A stretch of DNA of 64,000 bases, taken from positions 62,001 through 126,000 of the forward strand of contig JBARXJ010000058.1 in assembly GCA_049647265.1 (NCBI GenBank), read 5' to 3'. Position numbers and translations under genes: made by a program. Under the pieces are notes generated by a model. That model made no database searches. It worked only from the letters and a program-made list of their open reading frames with translations, and was not told where the DNA came from. Shown piece by piece: positions 44,798 to 53,551 of this stretch (positions within the stretch are counted from its first letter, which is position 1; the number at the start of each line of letters is the position of its first letter). This stretch comes from JAAURB01 sp049647265. GTDB lineage: Bacteria > Cyanobacteriota > Cyanobacteriia > Cyanobacteriales > Microcoleaceae.

Positions 44798-44993
44798 CCA
44801 TTCTGAAGTACGGTTTTTAACCGCTAATTTCCAATTATACCATAAAAACTGATATTGTCTACAGTGAAATTAATAGTAATGTACAAAGAACACGAACGCC
44901 TGGAGCAACTGATGCAATGCCTCGCTATTGACGGCTAAAGGTAGATTAGGGAGAAAGATTGGAACTAGAAGTATCCGTTTGTGCTTGGCTTTG

Positions 44994-46460
44994 TTACTCC
45001 TCAGCCGGAATGGAAGGAGATTTAGCGTTAAACAGATAGGTTTGTGTGGTGGGGCCTACTACACCCGTTTGAGTAATACGGTTAGCCCGTTGAAACCGAA
45101 TCACAGCTTGTTCAGTTGCCGGATCATAAAAACCATTAATCGGGCCATTGTAGAAATTCAGTTGCCGTAACCGCCGTTGAATACCTCTGACCGCTGTGCC
45201 TGTGTCTCCCAGTTCTAAAAAGGTATCTGTCACCCGTAGAGGATGATTCGGTACAGATCGCCCAGGTAATGAAGCCGACTGAAGACGAGGTTTGACTTGA
45301 GTTTGTTCGTACCACTCGGAAACACTAAGAGTATCAGTGGGTTTAGTCTGATCTACTTTTTCAGGGGTTACTAATTTTTGAGAGTCACCAGAATCTAGCT
45401 CCTGTTGAAATTCTAGACGAGGATGACCTTGCGATCGCAGTTGGCGCTGTAGATACTGACTGGCATTTGGATAAGATTTTACGTCACGATGAGGGCGATC
45501 GCGGTGGGCTGTAGTAGTCAATTTTTCCCGAATATGACTTTGAGTGGTTGGGCCTACCATACCATTGGGTTCAATCCCATTATTATTTTGAAACTCTCGT
45601 ACCGCCGCTGCTGTTTCTTGATCGTAAGAGTGGGTCACTAAGCCATGATAGTATCCCAATTCTTGTAGCCGCTGTTGTAATAAACCTACGGTTGCCCCCA
45701 CATCTCCCTTTTTAAGAAATTGCGCGGGTAACAATAAAGCCGACTGTCCGTAGCTGAGACTGTTTAAATCTCGACTGTTGAGGGCAGCTAAAGTATCTTC
45801 TGTGACTAAACCTGTGGCAGTCAGGGAACATTGTTTTTGAAATTCAATCACGGCTTGCTGGGTAATCGGGCCAAAGTAGCCGGTGACGTGAGCATGGAAA
45901 AAGCCTAATTCTTTCAGTCGTTTTTGTAAGTCTTTTACGCCTGGGCCATGATCTCCTACTCCTAAACCAATCAAGTGTCGATTATCCACGATGGGATTAT
46001 AGTGAGGATCGGCTTTTGGGTGGGGATCAGCTTTTGGGTGAGGATCGGCTTTTGGGTGAGGTTTATGGGGTTGAGGTTGAGGGTGAACACTTAACTTTAA
46101 AGCCGAAAGCGTCTGTTTGCCCACAATGCCATCGGCTGGTAAACCCTGGTCGTGTTGAAATTGCAATACCGCATGGTGAGTAATAGTTCCGTAATATCCT
46201 GTCGGGTGAGCATGGAAATAACCCAATTCTTGTAGTCGCTGTTGGACTTGTTGAACTGAAGTGCCAGTATCCCCAACTGTGAGCAAGGCGATCGCTTTAC
46301 CTGCAATATTCAATACCGTTAACATCACGGCTAGAGAGAGAACACATGAGTAAGCACGAGTTGAAAACTGCTGGCTGTTTATCTGTTCAAAAGCCGTGTG
46401 ACACTCCGTCTCAGTTTCTGTCTCTAACGCCAGATGTAAATAAGCATAGGACTCAATCAT
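44994..46460 (-). CDS. Protein with four peptidoglycan-binding (PG_binding_1) domains
   Basis: 488 residues. After an N-terminal hydrophobic stretch (CVLSLAVMLTVLNIAGKAIAL, about 38-58) come four PG_binding_1 repeats with the signature GDTGTSVQQVQQRLQELGYF and GIVGKQTL: roughly 62-125, 170-235, 255-320 and 420-480. Between the first two lies a Pro/His-rich tract with triplicate DPHPKA. No catalytic domain is present, so it probably tethers something to the cell wall. Codons before the helix could be trimmed to a later start. Monocistronic. Confidence 0.85.
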   Translation of the reverse strand: MIESYAYLHLALETETETECHTAFEQINSQQFSTRAYSCVLSLAVMLTVLNIAGKAIALLTVGDTGTSVQQVQQRLQELGYFHAHPTGYYGTITHHAVLQFQHDQGLPADGIVGKQTLSALKLSVHPQPQPHKPHPKADPHPKADPHPKADPHYNPIVDNRHLIGLGVGDHGPGVKDLQKRLKELGFFHAHVTGYFGPITQQAVIEFQKQCSLTATGLVTEDTLAALNSRDLNSLSYGQSALLLPAQFLKKGDVGATVGLLQQRLQELGYYHGLVTHSYDQETAAAVREFQNNNGIEPNGMVGPTTQSHIREKLTTTAHRDRPHRDVKSYPNASQYLQRQLRSQGHPRLEFQQELDSGDSQKLVTPEKVDQTKPTDTLSVSEWYEQTQVKPRLQSASLPGRSVPNHPLRVTDTFLELGDTGTAVRGIQRRLRQLNFYNGPINGFYDPATEQAVIRFQRANRITQTGVVGPTTQTYLFNAKSPSIPAEE

Positions 46461-47147
46461 AGTTCTTCTGGGAAAACAAGAATATATATAAAAGATTTTG
46501 ACCCGCCGATACAGGGAACTCCTGTCAGGGATATAGATTAGTTCATTCTATCACTGAAAATCAATAGAGCAAGGGCATTCTTGGAAATCAAACGAAAGGT
46601 TAGAAATGGTAAGATATTTCATATCAATTTGTGAAATTTATCTAAATATCGTTTTGAGAGATTTAAGAATTTGTTGAATCTCAATCAAAATTACTTTAGG
46701 CAATAGAAGTGGGGTAAATATTATAATGAAGCAAGTTAACCTTGGTTTTCTAAGACTACTATTTTATAACGTGATAGAAATCTATTTTGCTGATTTAGTG
46801 ATCTCATCTTCGTTTCTTTTCTCTATTTATTCAATAAATTATGACAATTTTACTAACTTAATTAGTGATTATTATAATTTTAAACTCATTTGACTCGCTA
46901 TTTTGTATAGCAACCTGATTTATCTCGATCTAAATCTTATTGATTACTGAGGAATTATAATAATAGACAGTAGCTTCTCTCAGATCTTGAAATTACTATA
47001 AATACAATGGATAAATACGCTATTTATACAGTTATAAAAAATAGGAAAATTTATCTCAAGTTTTATAATTTAGAATTAAGATAGAATAGGATATGAAAAA
47101 GAGATTATTTTCACCTTAGATCATAAAAACGCTACGGAGGTATAGCC
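46461..47147. other. Intergenic region, promoter side of the hybrid kinase
   Basis: About 690 very A/T-rich bases between divergent genes. A frame of 55 codons (46726-46893) has a hydrophobic composition but no ribosome site or family likeness, so I do not call it. The kinase ribosome site (GGAGG) ends the region. Confidence 0.4.
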
Positions 47148-50100
47148 ATGATAGGACTCAATATCCTGCGTCGTTGGTTGAATCAAAAACAAGTTCAACT
47201 TCCCCTACAACAAATTCTCCTGATTCCTTTTGTCATCCCAATGATTTTGACTGTAGGACTGACAGGATATTTAACCTATCGTACTGGACAACAAACCATT
47301 AAAGATTTAGCCAATGAATTAATGGATGCATTAGGTCAACGTGTCAAAGAACGATTAGATAATTACCTTGAAGATCCATTAGTTGTGACTCGACTGAATG
47401 GGGATGTGATGAAAAGAGGAGATTTCAGTTTAAGTAATATCGCTCAAGTTGAACGTCGTTTTCAGTTGCAAATGCAGCAGTTTGATTCTTTACAACAGGT
47501 TTATCTAGGGACTACTACAGGCGAATATTTAGGGGTTTATCGCCGCAGTCAAGACACCTTACAAACTGCTGCATCTGATAACTATCGTCAGCAATTGATT
47601 CAATCGCAAAATTATTCACAGAGTCAGATTAAAGCCTCAGATATTACTCTGAATACAATTGATTTACGACAACGACCTTGGTATCAAGCTGCTATTGTTT
47701 CTCAAGAGTTAAGTTGGACCCCAATTTATCAATTTTTACAGGGAGATTTTGGTATTACCGCATCAGAACCATTCTATAACCGCAACGGAGAATTGCAAGG
47801 TGTAATGGCAGTTGATTTAGTTTTAACCGTATTAAGTGATTTCCTTAATCAGCTTAAACTAACTCGAGATAGTGAAATATTTATCCTAGAAAGATCGGGT
47901 AAATTAGTGGCAACTTCTACCCAAGAAAAGTTATATAAAGAGCAGCTAGAAGCGGTTAACCTTGAAATGGTTATAGCTGTTGAAAGTCAGCATCCTTTAA
48001 CTCAAGTCACTTTTCAATATTTAATAAAGACTGTCGGCAGTTTAGAAGCGATTCAAGAAATTCAACATTTACAATTTAAGGATAATAATCAGAAGTATTT
48101 TTTAGAAGTTTTACCTTATTCTCATTTAGGCTTAGATTGGTTGATTGTTGTGGTAGTTCCAGAAGTAAATTTGATTGAAAAAATGGCGGTTACCCAACGA
48201 AGAATTATTGTACTTTATTTGTTAGGTTTTCTGATTGTTATTGGACTAGGTATCTTAACCGCTCGTTGGATTAATCGTCAAATTGTTCCGATTGTAAAAG
48301 CCAGTCGTCAGATGGCGAGTGGAAAGCTCAATCAACGGGTTAAAAATAGTCCGATCAAAGAAATTGAGATTTTAGCACAGTCATTTAATTTTATGGCTGA
48401 AAAGCTCGATCGCTCGGTGGAAGAATTGGAACAACGAGTCGATCAAAGAACGATACAATTACAAGAAGCAAATCAGCTTTTGCATCAGGAAATTTGGGAA
48501 AGAAAACAAACAGAAAAAGCATTAAGAGTTTCAGAAGATAAATTTTCAAAAGCATTTCATTGTAGTCCTAATCCTAGTATTATTACGCGATTATCAGATA
48601 ATATAATTATTGAATTTAATGGTAGTGCTTTAGAGTTTTTGGGTTATTCTGTGGATGAAGTTCGAGATAAAACCTTTAACCAGCTTGGGATTTGGGTCGA
48701 TGAAAATAGTTCTTCTGTGATTATGAATGTATTGCAACAACAGGGAATTATTCGGGGAATGGAACAATCTGTTTATATCCAATCTCGTCAAGTTAAAACT
48801 GTTTTACTTTCAGCAGAGATGATTTATCTCAATAGCCAAACTTGTATTTTGTCGATTTTAAATGATATTACTCAGCGAAAACAAACTGAATTAGATTTAG
48901 CAAAAGCAAGAGATGAAGCCGAGGCTGCTAACCAAGCTAAAAGTGAGTTTTTAGCAAATATGAGTCATGAATTACGAACACCATTAAATGCGATTTTAGG
49001 ATTTTCTCAGTTAATGGGACAAGATAATTCTTTAAGGACTGAACAATCTAAAATGCTGCAAATTATTAATAATAGTGGAGAGCATCTTTTAGATTTAATT
49101 AATAGTATTCTAGATTTATCAAAAATTGAAGCCGGACATATGAGGTTAGAGGAAAGTAGTTTTAATTTGTATAATTTATTGAATAATTTAGAACAGATGC
49201 TTCAGTTTAAAGCACTTTCTAAAGGATTGATTTTACAATTTATTTTAGCACCTGATGTTCCTCAGTATATTAAAACGGACGAAGGAAAATTACGCCAAGT
49301 TCTGATTAATTTACTCAGTAATGGGATTAAATATACTAAAGCAGGAAGTGTGACTTTAAAAATTGCAGCACAGCAGCAGTCATTAGAGAATGAAAAAGCT
49401 CAAATTTTATTTGAAGTTTCCGATACGGGTGTAGGGATTTCATCAGACGAAATTAACTCGATTTTTGATGCTTTTTTTCAATCTGAAATTGGTCGTCAGT
49501 CCCATCAAGGAACAGGACTCGGACTTTCAATTAGTGACCAATTTGTAGAAATGATGGGAGGAGAAATTACCGTTAATAGTATAGTGGGAGAGGGAACTCA
49601 ATTTAAGTTTGATATTCAAGTTGATGTCACCACAGCCGAAGAAGCACACTCTTATAATCAGCATCAAAAAGTAGTTAAATTAGCAGAAAATCAACCGAAC
49701 TATCGAATTTTAGTTGTCGATGATGCCTGGGAAAATCGTCAGCTTCTTTCCAAACTATTTCAGTGGGTGGGATTTCAAGTCCGAGAAGCAGAAAATGGTG
49801 CGGTTGCCGTTGAGATTTGGCAGCAATGGAAACCCCATCTGATTTGGATGGATATGCGGATGCCAGTGATGAATGGTTACAAAGCGACTCGTCAAATTCG
49901 CTCGATCAAATCAACCGAGAAAACAGTTATTATTGGACTGACAGCGAGTGCTTTTGAACAGGATAGAGAAACGGTTTTAGCGGCGGGATGTGATGATTTT
50001 GTCCGTAAACCGGCGGCTGCATCTGTTTTGTTTGAAAAAATGGCTCAATATTTAGGGGTTCGTTATCTTTATGCTGAAGATATTGCTCAACCGATGAATT

Positions 50101-50360
50101 CTCAGCCTACTTATCTGGCTAGCGCGGATAATATGACAGATTGGCAGCAGCAAATCATGCAGGTGATGTCAACAGAATGGATTCGTCAATTTCATCAAGC
50201 GACTTTAATCGGAAGAGATCAAGAAATGTTGCAGTTAATTCGAGAAATTCCAGAATCTAATGCTTCTTTAGCTGAGTTTTTAACGGATTTAACCCAAAGT
50301 TTTGAATTTGATAAAATCCTCGAACTCACTGCAATGGTGGAAACTGATTCGAGTCAATAA
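47148..50360 (+). CDS. Hybrid sensor histidine kinase/response regulator
   Basis: 1070 residues. Order: membrane helix (about 25-45), extracytoplasmic dCache-like sensor (about 60-340), second helix (352-372), HAMP (373-425), PAS (about 465-575), HisKA with phospho-acceptor His607 (MSHELRTPLN), HATPase (DTGVGIS, GTGLGLSI), and a receiver domain with Asp902 (IWMDMRMPVMNGY). A short C-terminal helical tail follows. It senses an outside signal and phosphorylates an unidentified partner. GGAGG nine bases before ATG sets the start. No output regulator is adjacent. Confidence 0.92.
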   Translation: MIGLNILRRWLNQKQVQLPLQQILLIPFVIPMILTVGLTGYLTYRTGQQTIKDLANELMDALGQRVKERLDNYLEDPLVVTRLNGDVMKRGDFSLSNIAQVERRFQLQMQQFDSLQQVYLGTTTGEYLGVYRRSQDTLQTAASDNYRQQLIQSQNYSQSQIKASDITLNTIDLRQRPWYQAAIVSQELSWTPIYQFLQGDFGITASEPFYNRNGELQGVMAVDLVLTVLSDFLNQLKLTRDSEIFILERSGKLVATSTQEKLYKEQLEAVNLEMVIAVESQHPLTQVTFQYLIKTVGSLEAIQEIQHLQFKDNNQKYFLEVLPYSHLGLDWLIVVVVPEVNLIEKMAVTQRRIIVLYLLGFLIVIGLGILTARWINRQIVPIVKASRQMASGKLNQRVKNSPIKEIEILAQSFNFMAEKLDRSVEELEQRVDQRTIQLQEANQLLHQEIWERKQTEKALRVSEDKFSKAFHCSPNPSIITRLSDNIIIEFNGSALEFLGYSVDEVRDKTFNQLGIWVDENSSSVIMNVLQQQGIIRGMEQSVYIQSRQVKTVLLSAEMIYLNSQTCILSILNDITQRKQTELDLAKARDEAEAANQAKSEFLANMSHELRTPLNAILGFSQLMGQDNSLRTEQSKMLQIINNSGEHLLDLINSILDLSKIEAGHMRLEESSFNLYNLLNNLEQMLQFKALSKGLILQFILAPDVPQYIKTDEGKLRQVLINLLSNGIKYTKAGSVTLKIAAQQQSLENEKAQILFEVSDTGVGISSDEINSIFDAFFQSEIGRQSHQGTGLGLSISDQFVEMMGGEITVNSIVGEGTQFKFDIQVDVTTAEEAHSYNQHQKVVKLAENQPNYRILVVDDAWENRQLLSKLFQWVGFQVREAENGAVAVEIWQQWKPHLIWMDMRMPVMNGYKATRQIRSIKSTEKTVIIGLTASAFEQDRETVLAAGCDDFVRKPAAASVLFEKMAQYLGVRYLYAEDIAQPMNSQPTYLASADNMTDWQQQIMQVMSTEWIRQFHQATLIGRDQEMLQLIREIPESNASLAEFLTDLTQSFEFDKILELTAMVETDSSQ

Positions 50361-50365
50361 AAATA

Positions 50366-50713
50366 TTATTTTTCTCCCTCCAGTAGCGGTTGCCAACAAG
50401 CCATTACAATCTGACGCAAATCGAGATCGGCTTGTAAGTCTTCCGGTTTCATCGTGTCTAATGCCTGTAACTTTTCGCTGTCGAGGGATAAGATTTGATC
50501 GGCTGTACAACTACAATAGGTTTGAGATTGAGTCGAAGGGATGCCAAATTGTTCCATACCCGATAAACAACTTTCAAGATAATTGGTTCTAAATTGTTGG
50601 TCATTTTCCGTCAAGGGGTTAGCAAATGAAACGGTAGACAAAACGCCTGCGCCAAGGAGCAACATAACCACAGAAACGAGATGACTCATAAATCGAAGCG
50701 TGTTTAGCATCAT
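50366..50713 (-). CDS. Small exported protein with paired Cys
   Basis: 115 residues. An N-terminal signal peptide (VSVVMLLLGAGVLSTVSFA, cleavage after residue 31) precedes a mature part with Cys residues at SCLSG, TYCSCTAD and ACWQP, so one or two disulfides are likely. No named family recognised. The stop lies six bases from the end of the convergent histidine kinase gene. Confidence 0.6.
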   Translation of the reverse strand: MMLNTLRFMSHLVSVVMLLLGAGVLSTVSFANPLTENDQQFRTNYLESCLSGMEQFGIPSTQSQTYCSCTADQILSLDSEKLQALDTMKPEDLQADLDLRQIVMACWQPLLEGEK

Positions 50714-50835
50714 TGGTGAGTAGACTTCAATCGATATTATCCTTATGACCTTAGATCATGCCAATAAGTTCACTGAGAAGGGGGATATTAGATAATATAA
50801 GAAGAGACTGTTATTTTTTGTAAAATTTATTGACA

Positions 50836-51423
50836 ATGAGTACCCCTTCATCCTCAACAGAGACTACGCCTCAAACTGTAGCAACGCGCTGGAAAAATTT
50901 ATTAATTACTTTAGTCGCGGTTATTCTTAGTGTGGGTCTTTTTCTTGGGTTTAGAACCGATTTAACCTCTACGACTTTACCCGAGTTGGCTGAAACGGCG
51001 ACTCCTATCGACGTTGCCTTAGAAAATGGTAAGCCGACATTGATAGAATTTTACGCCAACTGGTGTACAAGCTGTCAGGCGATGGCGCAAGATATGGCGC
51101 AGTTACGTCAACAGTACGAAGATCGGGTGAATTTCGTGATGCTGAATGTGGACAACAGCAAATGGTTACCAGAAGTTTTAGAATACCGGGTTGATGGGAT
51201 TCCTCATTTTGTGTTTCTCGATAACCAAGCCAGCGCGATCGCACAAACCATTGGAGAAATTCCACAGCAGGTAATGGCAGCAAATTTAGACTCCCTGATT
51301 GAGGAAAATCCTTTGCCATACGCCACAATTACGGGTAAAACATCCACTTTTGAAACCAATGTCACGCCTGCTGAAGAACAACAAGTTAATCCTCGCTCCC
51401 ACAGCAGTCAACAGGCTTCGTGA
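50836..51423 (+). CDS. txlA: Membrane-anchored thioredoxin, TxlA/HCF164-like
   Basis: 195 residues from ATG at 50836 (TTG two codons earlier is less likely). Membrane helix at about 21-40 (LLITLVAVILSVGLFLGF), then a thioredoxin domain with active site WCTSCQ and the cis-Pro loop DGIPHFVFLD. The resemblance to HCF164/TxlA, which carry reducing power across the thylakoid membrane for cytochrome b6f assembly, rests on the anchor plus EFYANWCTSC motif. A C-terminal polar tail of about 35 residues follows. Confidence 0.85.
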   Translation: MSTPSSSTETTPQTVATRWKNLLITLVAVILSVGLFLGFRTDLTSTTLPELAETATPIDVALENGKPTLIEFYANWCTSCQAMAQDMAQLRQQYEDRVNFVMLNVDNSKWLPEVLEYRVDGIPHFVFLDNQASAIAQTIGEIPQQVMAANLDSLIEENPLPYATITGKTSTFETNVTPAEEQQVNPRSHSSQQAS

Positions 51424-51487
51424 TTTATCATTTGTTATCAGATGAGCGCTGAGTCATCCTAACACCCGCCTCAAGCAATCATACCCA

Positions 51488-52009
51488 TTACAATAACCAC
51501 GTATTGTTAGCAAAGTCTTCATCCCCTCCTGGCTGAGTTAAAGCGTGTTGAGGACGGTGAACCAGTTGAGGTAACTGGGTGTGTTGAGGTGGATGGGGTT
51601 GCAGGGTTGTAGAGGCGATGTTGGTAGAGTTATCTAACTCCTCGACTAAGTGAGTATTGGCTTGAGAAAGCTGTAAAGCTGTGTGTTGTGCCTCTTCTAA
51701 CTCTTGCTTCAGCGCTTGAATTTGTTCTAAATTGTGTTTTAACTCCGAAATCAGTTCATCTTTATCCTGCACTGTCGCTTGCAACTCCATGACTTTTTCC
51801 TGAAGTGTGCATTCACTATCTTGAGCTTCTTCTAAGGTAGATTTCAACTCTAAAATCATCTTTTCCAAATCCGCTTTAGTTGGATTTTTACGGCGAGTGG
51901 ATAGGGATGAGGCTTGAGGGGGTTGCGCTTCAGCGACTGACTCAATCGGTTGCTGAGGTTTTTGTACCTCTTCTCGAACAATATCTCCTAGACTCTTTTT
52001 ATTTGCCAT
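51488..52009 (-). CDS. Coiled-coil protein, divergent partner of the 52450 gene
   Basis: 173 residues from ATG at 52009; an ATG at 52036 would add nine. The N-terminus MANKKSLGDIVREEVQKP is short and basic-acidic, followed by a heptad-rich coiled coil (about 45-125: LEKMILELKSTLEEAQ, LISELKHNLEQIQALKQELE) and a His/Pro/Gln-rich C-terminus. No named family. It faces, across 440 bases, a gene for another coiled-coil protein, and they may act together. No membrane segment. Confidence 0.6.
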   Translation of the reverse strand: MANKKSLGDIVREEVQKPQQPIESVAEAQPPQASSLSTRRKNPTKADLEKMILELKSTLEEAQDSECTLQEKVMELQATVQDKDELISELKHNLEQIQALKQELEEAQHTALQLSQANTHLVEELDNSTNIASTTLQPHPPQHTQLPQLVHRPQHALTQPGGDEDFANNTWLL

Positions 52010-52036
52010 CGTCTTGGTTCCCGTGACATTTTTCAT

Positions 52037-52449
52037 GCTATATCAGCATAAGCGACTCAGAGAAAGCTGATGCTATCGTCTGAATTTTACTATATTTCCA
52101 TACTACATTAACTGTACAGAGATCTTATTAATTCAAATCTAAAGGCTGATTTCGGGAAAATTTTATCTAGATATTTTGAACCGTAACCATAGGTGGGTTC
52201 ATCTGACAACCGTGACGTTACAAAATTTAGATTTATTTTGTTGCATCTATCGATTATACTACTGTTAAGTAGCGCTTACGACACATTATGAACTAACTGG
52301 GTTTATTTATGAGCCGTCAACGGTAGGAAATAAGAGTGTATATTCATTTTTGAAGATGGACTATTATCGACACGCATCAACCCAGCCTGAGTCGATTTAT
52401 GATAGTGCGTAAGTCCTAAATTGTATGACGTTATCGAGGATGTTTGGCG
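52037..52449. other. Intergenic region between divergent coiled-coil genes
   Basis: About 410 bases containing both promoters. AGCGCTTACG (about 52273) and GTGCGTAAG (about 52405) are weakly inverted relatives, which could be operator-like, but this is not firm. No frame or terminator found. Confidence 0.35.
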
Positions 52450-53406
52450 ATGTCGAGGAAGAAAAAACGGAGTGTTTCGGGTTTTGATCCAAACAGTAAA
52501 ATTAAAGTTGGAGTTTCTCTAACTTCAGCCAGTGCACAGCGACTCATGGATGCAGCACAAAAAATGGGAATGTCTCGTTCAGAACTGGTTGAACGACTTG
52601 CTAAAGGTGAATTTGTTATTTCTCATGACGGGAAAGCACAGCCTATTTCACAGGAAACTCCGGTGAGTTCTGAGAGTGATATTGGAGAGGAATCTAGTCA
52701 AGAGAATCTAGAAAATGCAGTGTCTTCTTCAACAGAAACTGTTCAGCAAAAAAGTGAGTCAGAAGAGCAAACACAAGCTTATGTCGATCAAATTAAAGCT
52801 TTAGAAGCGCAATTACAACAAAGTATTGCTCAAGAACAATATGAGAATTTACAACAAGAATCACAGCAAGATAAACAAACGATTAAACAGTTAGAACAAC
52901 AACTACAGCAAGCCTCGGAAGCGCAATCTAAACAAAACAATACTCAAGAACAATACGAGAATTTGCAACAGCAATTACAGCAACATCAACAAACGATTGT
53001 AGACCTTAAGCAAGAATTACAGCAAGCCTCGGAAGCGCAATCTAAACAAAATAATGCTCAAGAACAATACGAGAATTTGCAGCAGCAATTACAGCAACAT
53101 CAACAAATGATTGTAGAGCTTAAGCAAGAATTACAGCAAGCCTCTGATACTCAATCTAAACAAACTGTTGCTCAAGAACAATATGAGAATTTGCAACAGC
53201 AATTACGGCAATCTCGTGATACAGCAGAAAGCTTAAAACAACAACTTTATCAAAGAGTTTCTCAAGAAGCTTATCATCAGTTGCAGCATAAAACAGAACA
53301 ACAACATCAAACGATTGAGCAATTACAAAAACAAGTCAATCAACTGAATGCACTTGCTAATATTGGACAAGCTCAAACTCGAAAATGGCAACCTCGTAGT
53401 TTCTAA
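52450..53406 (+). CDS. Ribbon-helix-helix-like, Gln-rich coiled-coil repeat protein
   Basis: 318 residues from ATG at 52450 (GAGGA 10 bases before). Residues 17-50 look like a ribbon-helix-helix DNA-binding head: KIKVGVSLTSASAQRLMDAA then GMSRSELVERLAKGE. A linker (55-105) rich in Ser and Glu follows, then a long Gln-rich coiled coil built from 38-residue repeats (QEQYENLQQQLQQHQQTIV and so on). A DNA-binding head on a coil suggests a nucleoid, partition or filament role; this is inference. No named family recognised. Confidence 0.65.
   Translation: MSRKKKRSVSGFDPNSKIKVGVSLTSASAQRLMDAAQKMGMSRSELVERLAKGEFVISHDGKAQPISQETPVSSESDIGEESSQENLENAVSSSTETVQQKSESEEQTQAYVDQIKALEAQLQQSIAQEQYENLQQESQQDKQTIKQLEQQLQQASEAQSKQNNTQEQYENLQQQLQQHQQTIVDLKQELQQASEAQSKQNNAQEQYENLQQQLQQHQQMIVELKQELQQASDTQSKQTVAQEQYENLQQQLRQSRDTAESLKQQLYQRVSQEAYHQLQHKTEQQHQTIEQLQKQVNQLNALANIGQAQTRKWQPRSF
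52831..53262 (+). repeat. 114-bp tandem repeats in the coiled-coil gene
   Basis: CAAGAACAATA(T/C)GAGAAT recurs at 52831, 52945, 53059 and 53173, exactly 114 bases apart (38 codons). The second and third units are almost identical, which points to recent duplication. The last unit is followed by a shortened, diverged one. Confidence 0.9.
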
Positions 53407-53551
53407 CTGTTTCGTAATGTGGGGAAATTTATATTTCTCCCATAAAATAATTAATAAGGTAAGGGATCTAAAAGTTATAATTCCTTGCCTATAATTAACG
53501 ATAAATAAATAGACTTAAAAACAGTCAAATATTTAATCCTTTTAAACATAA

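Noticed and set aside
46726..46893. 55-codon frame in the A/T-rich gap before the hybrid kinase
   Set aside because: Hydrophobic content follows from A/T-rich composition, and there is no ribosome site or recognised family.
52831..53262. 114-bp repeat considered as a CRISPR or satellite
   Set aside because: The period is a whole number of codons, lies within one reading frame and encodes a regular coiled coil.
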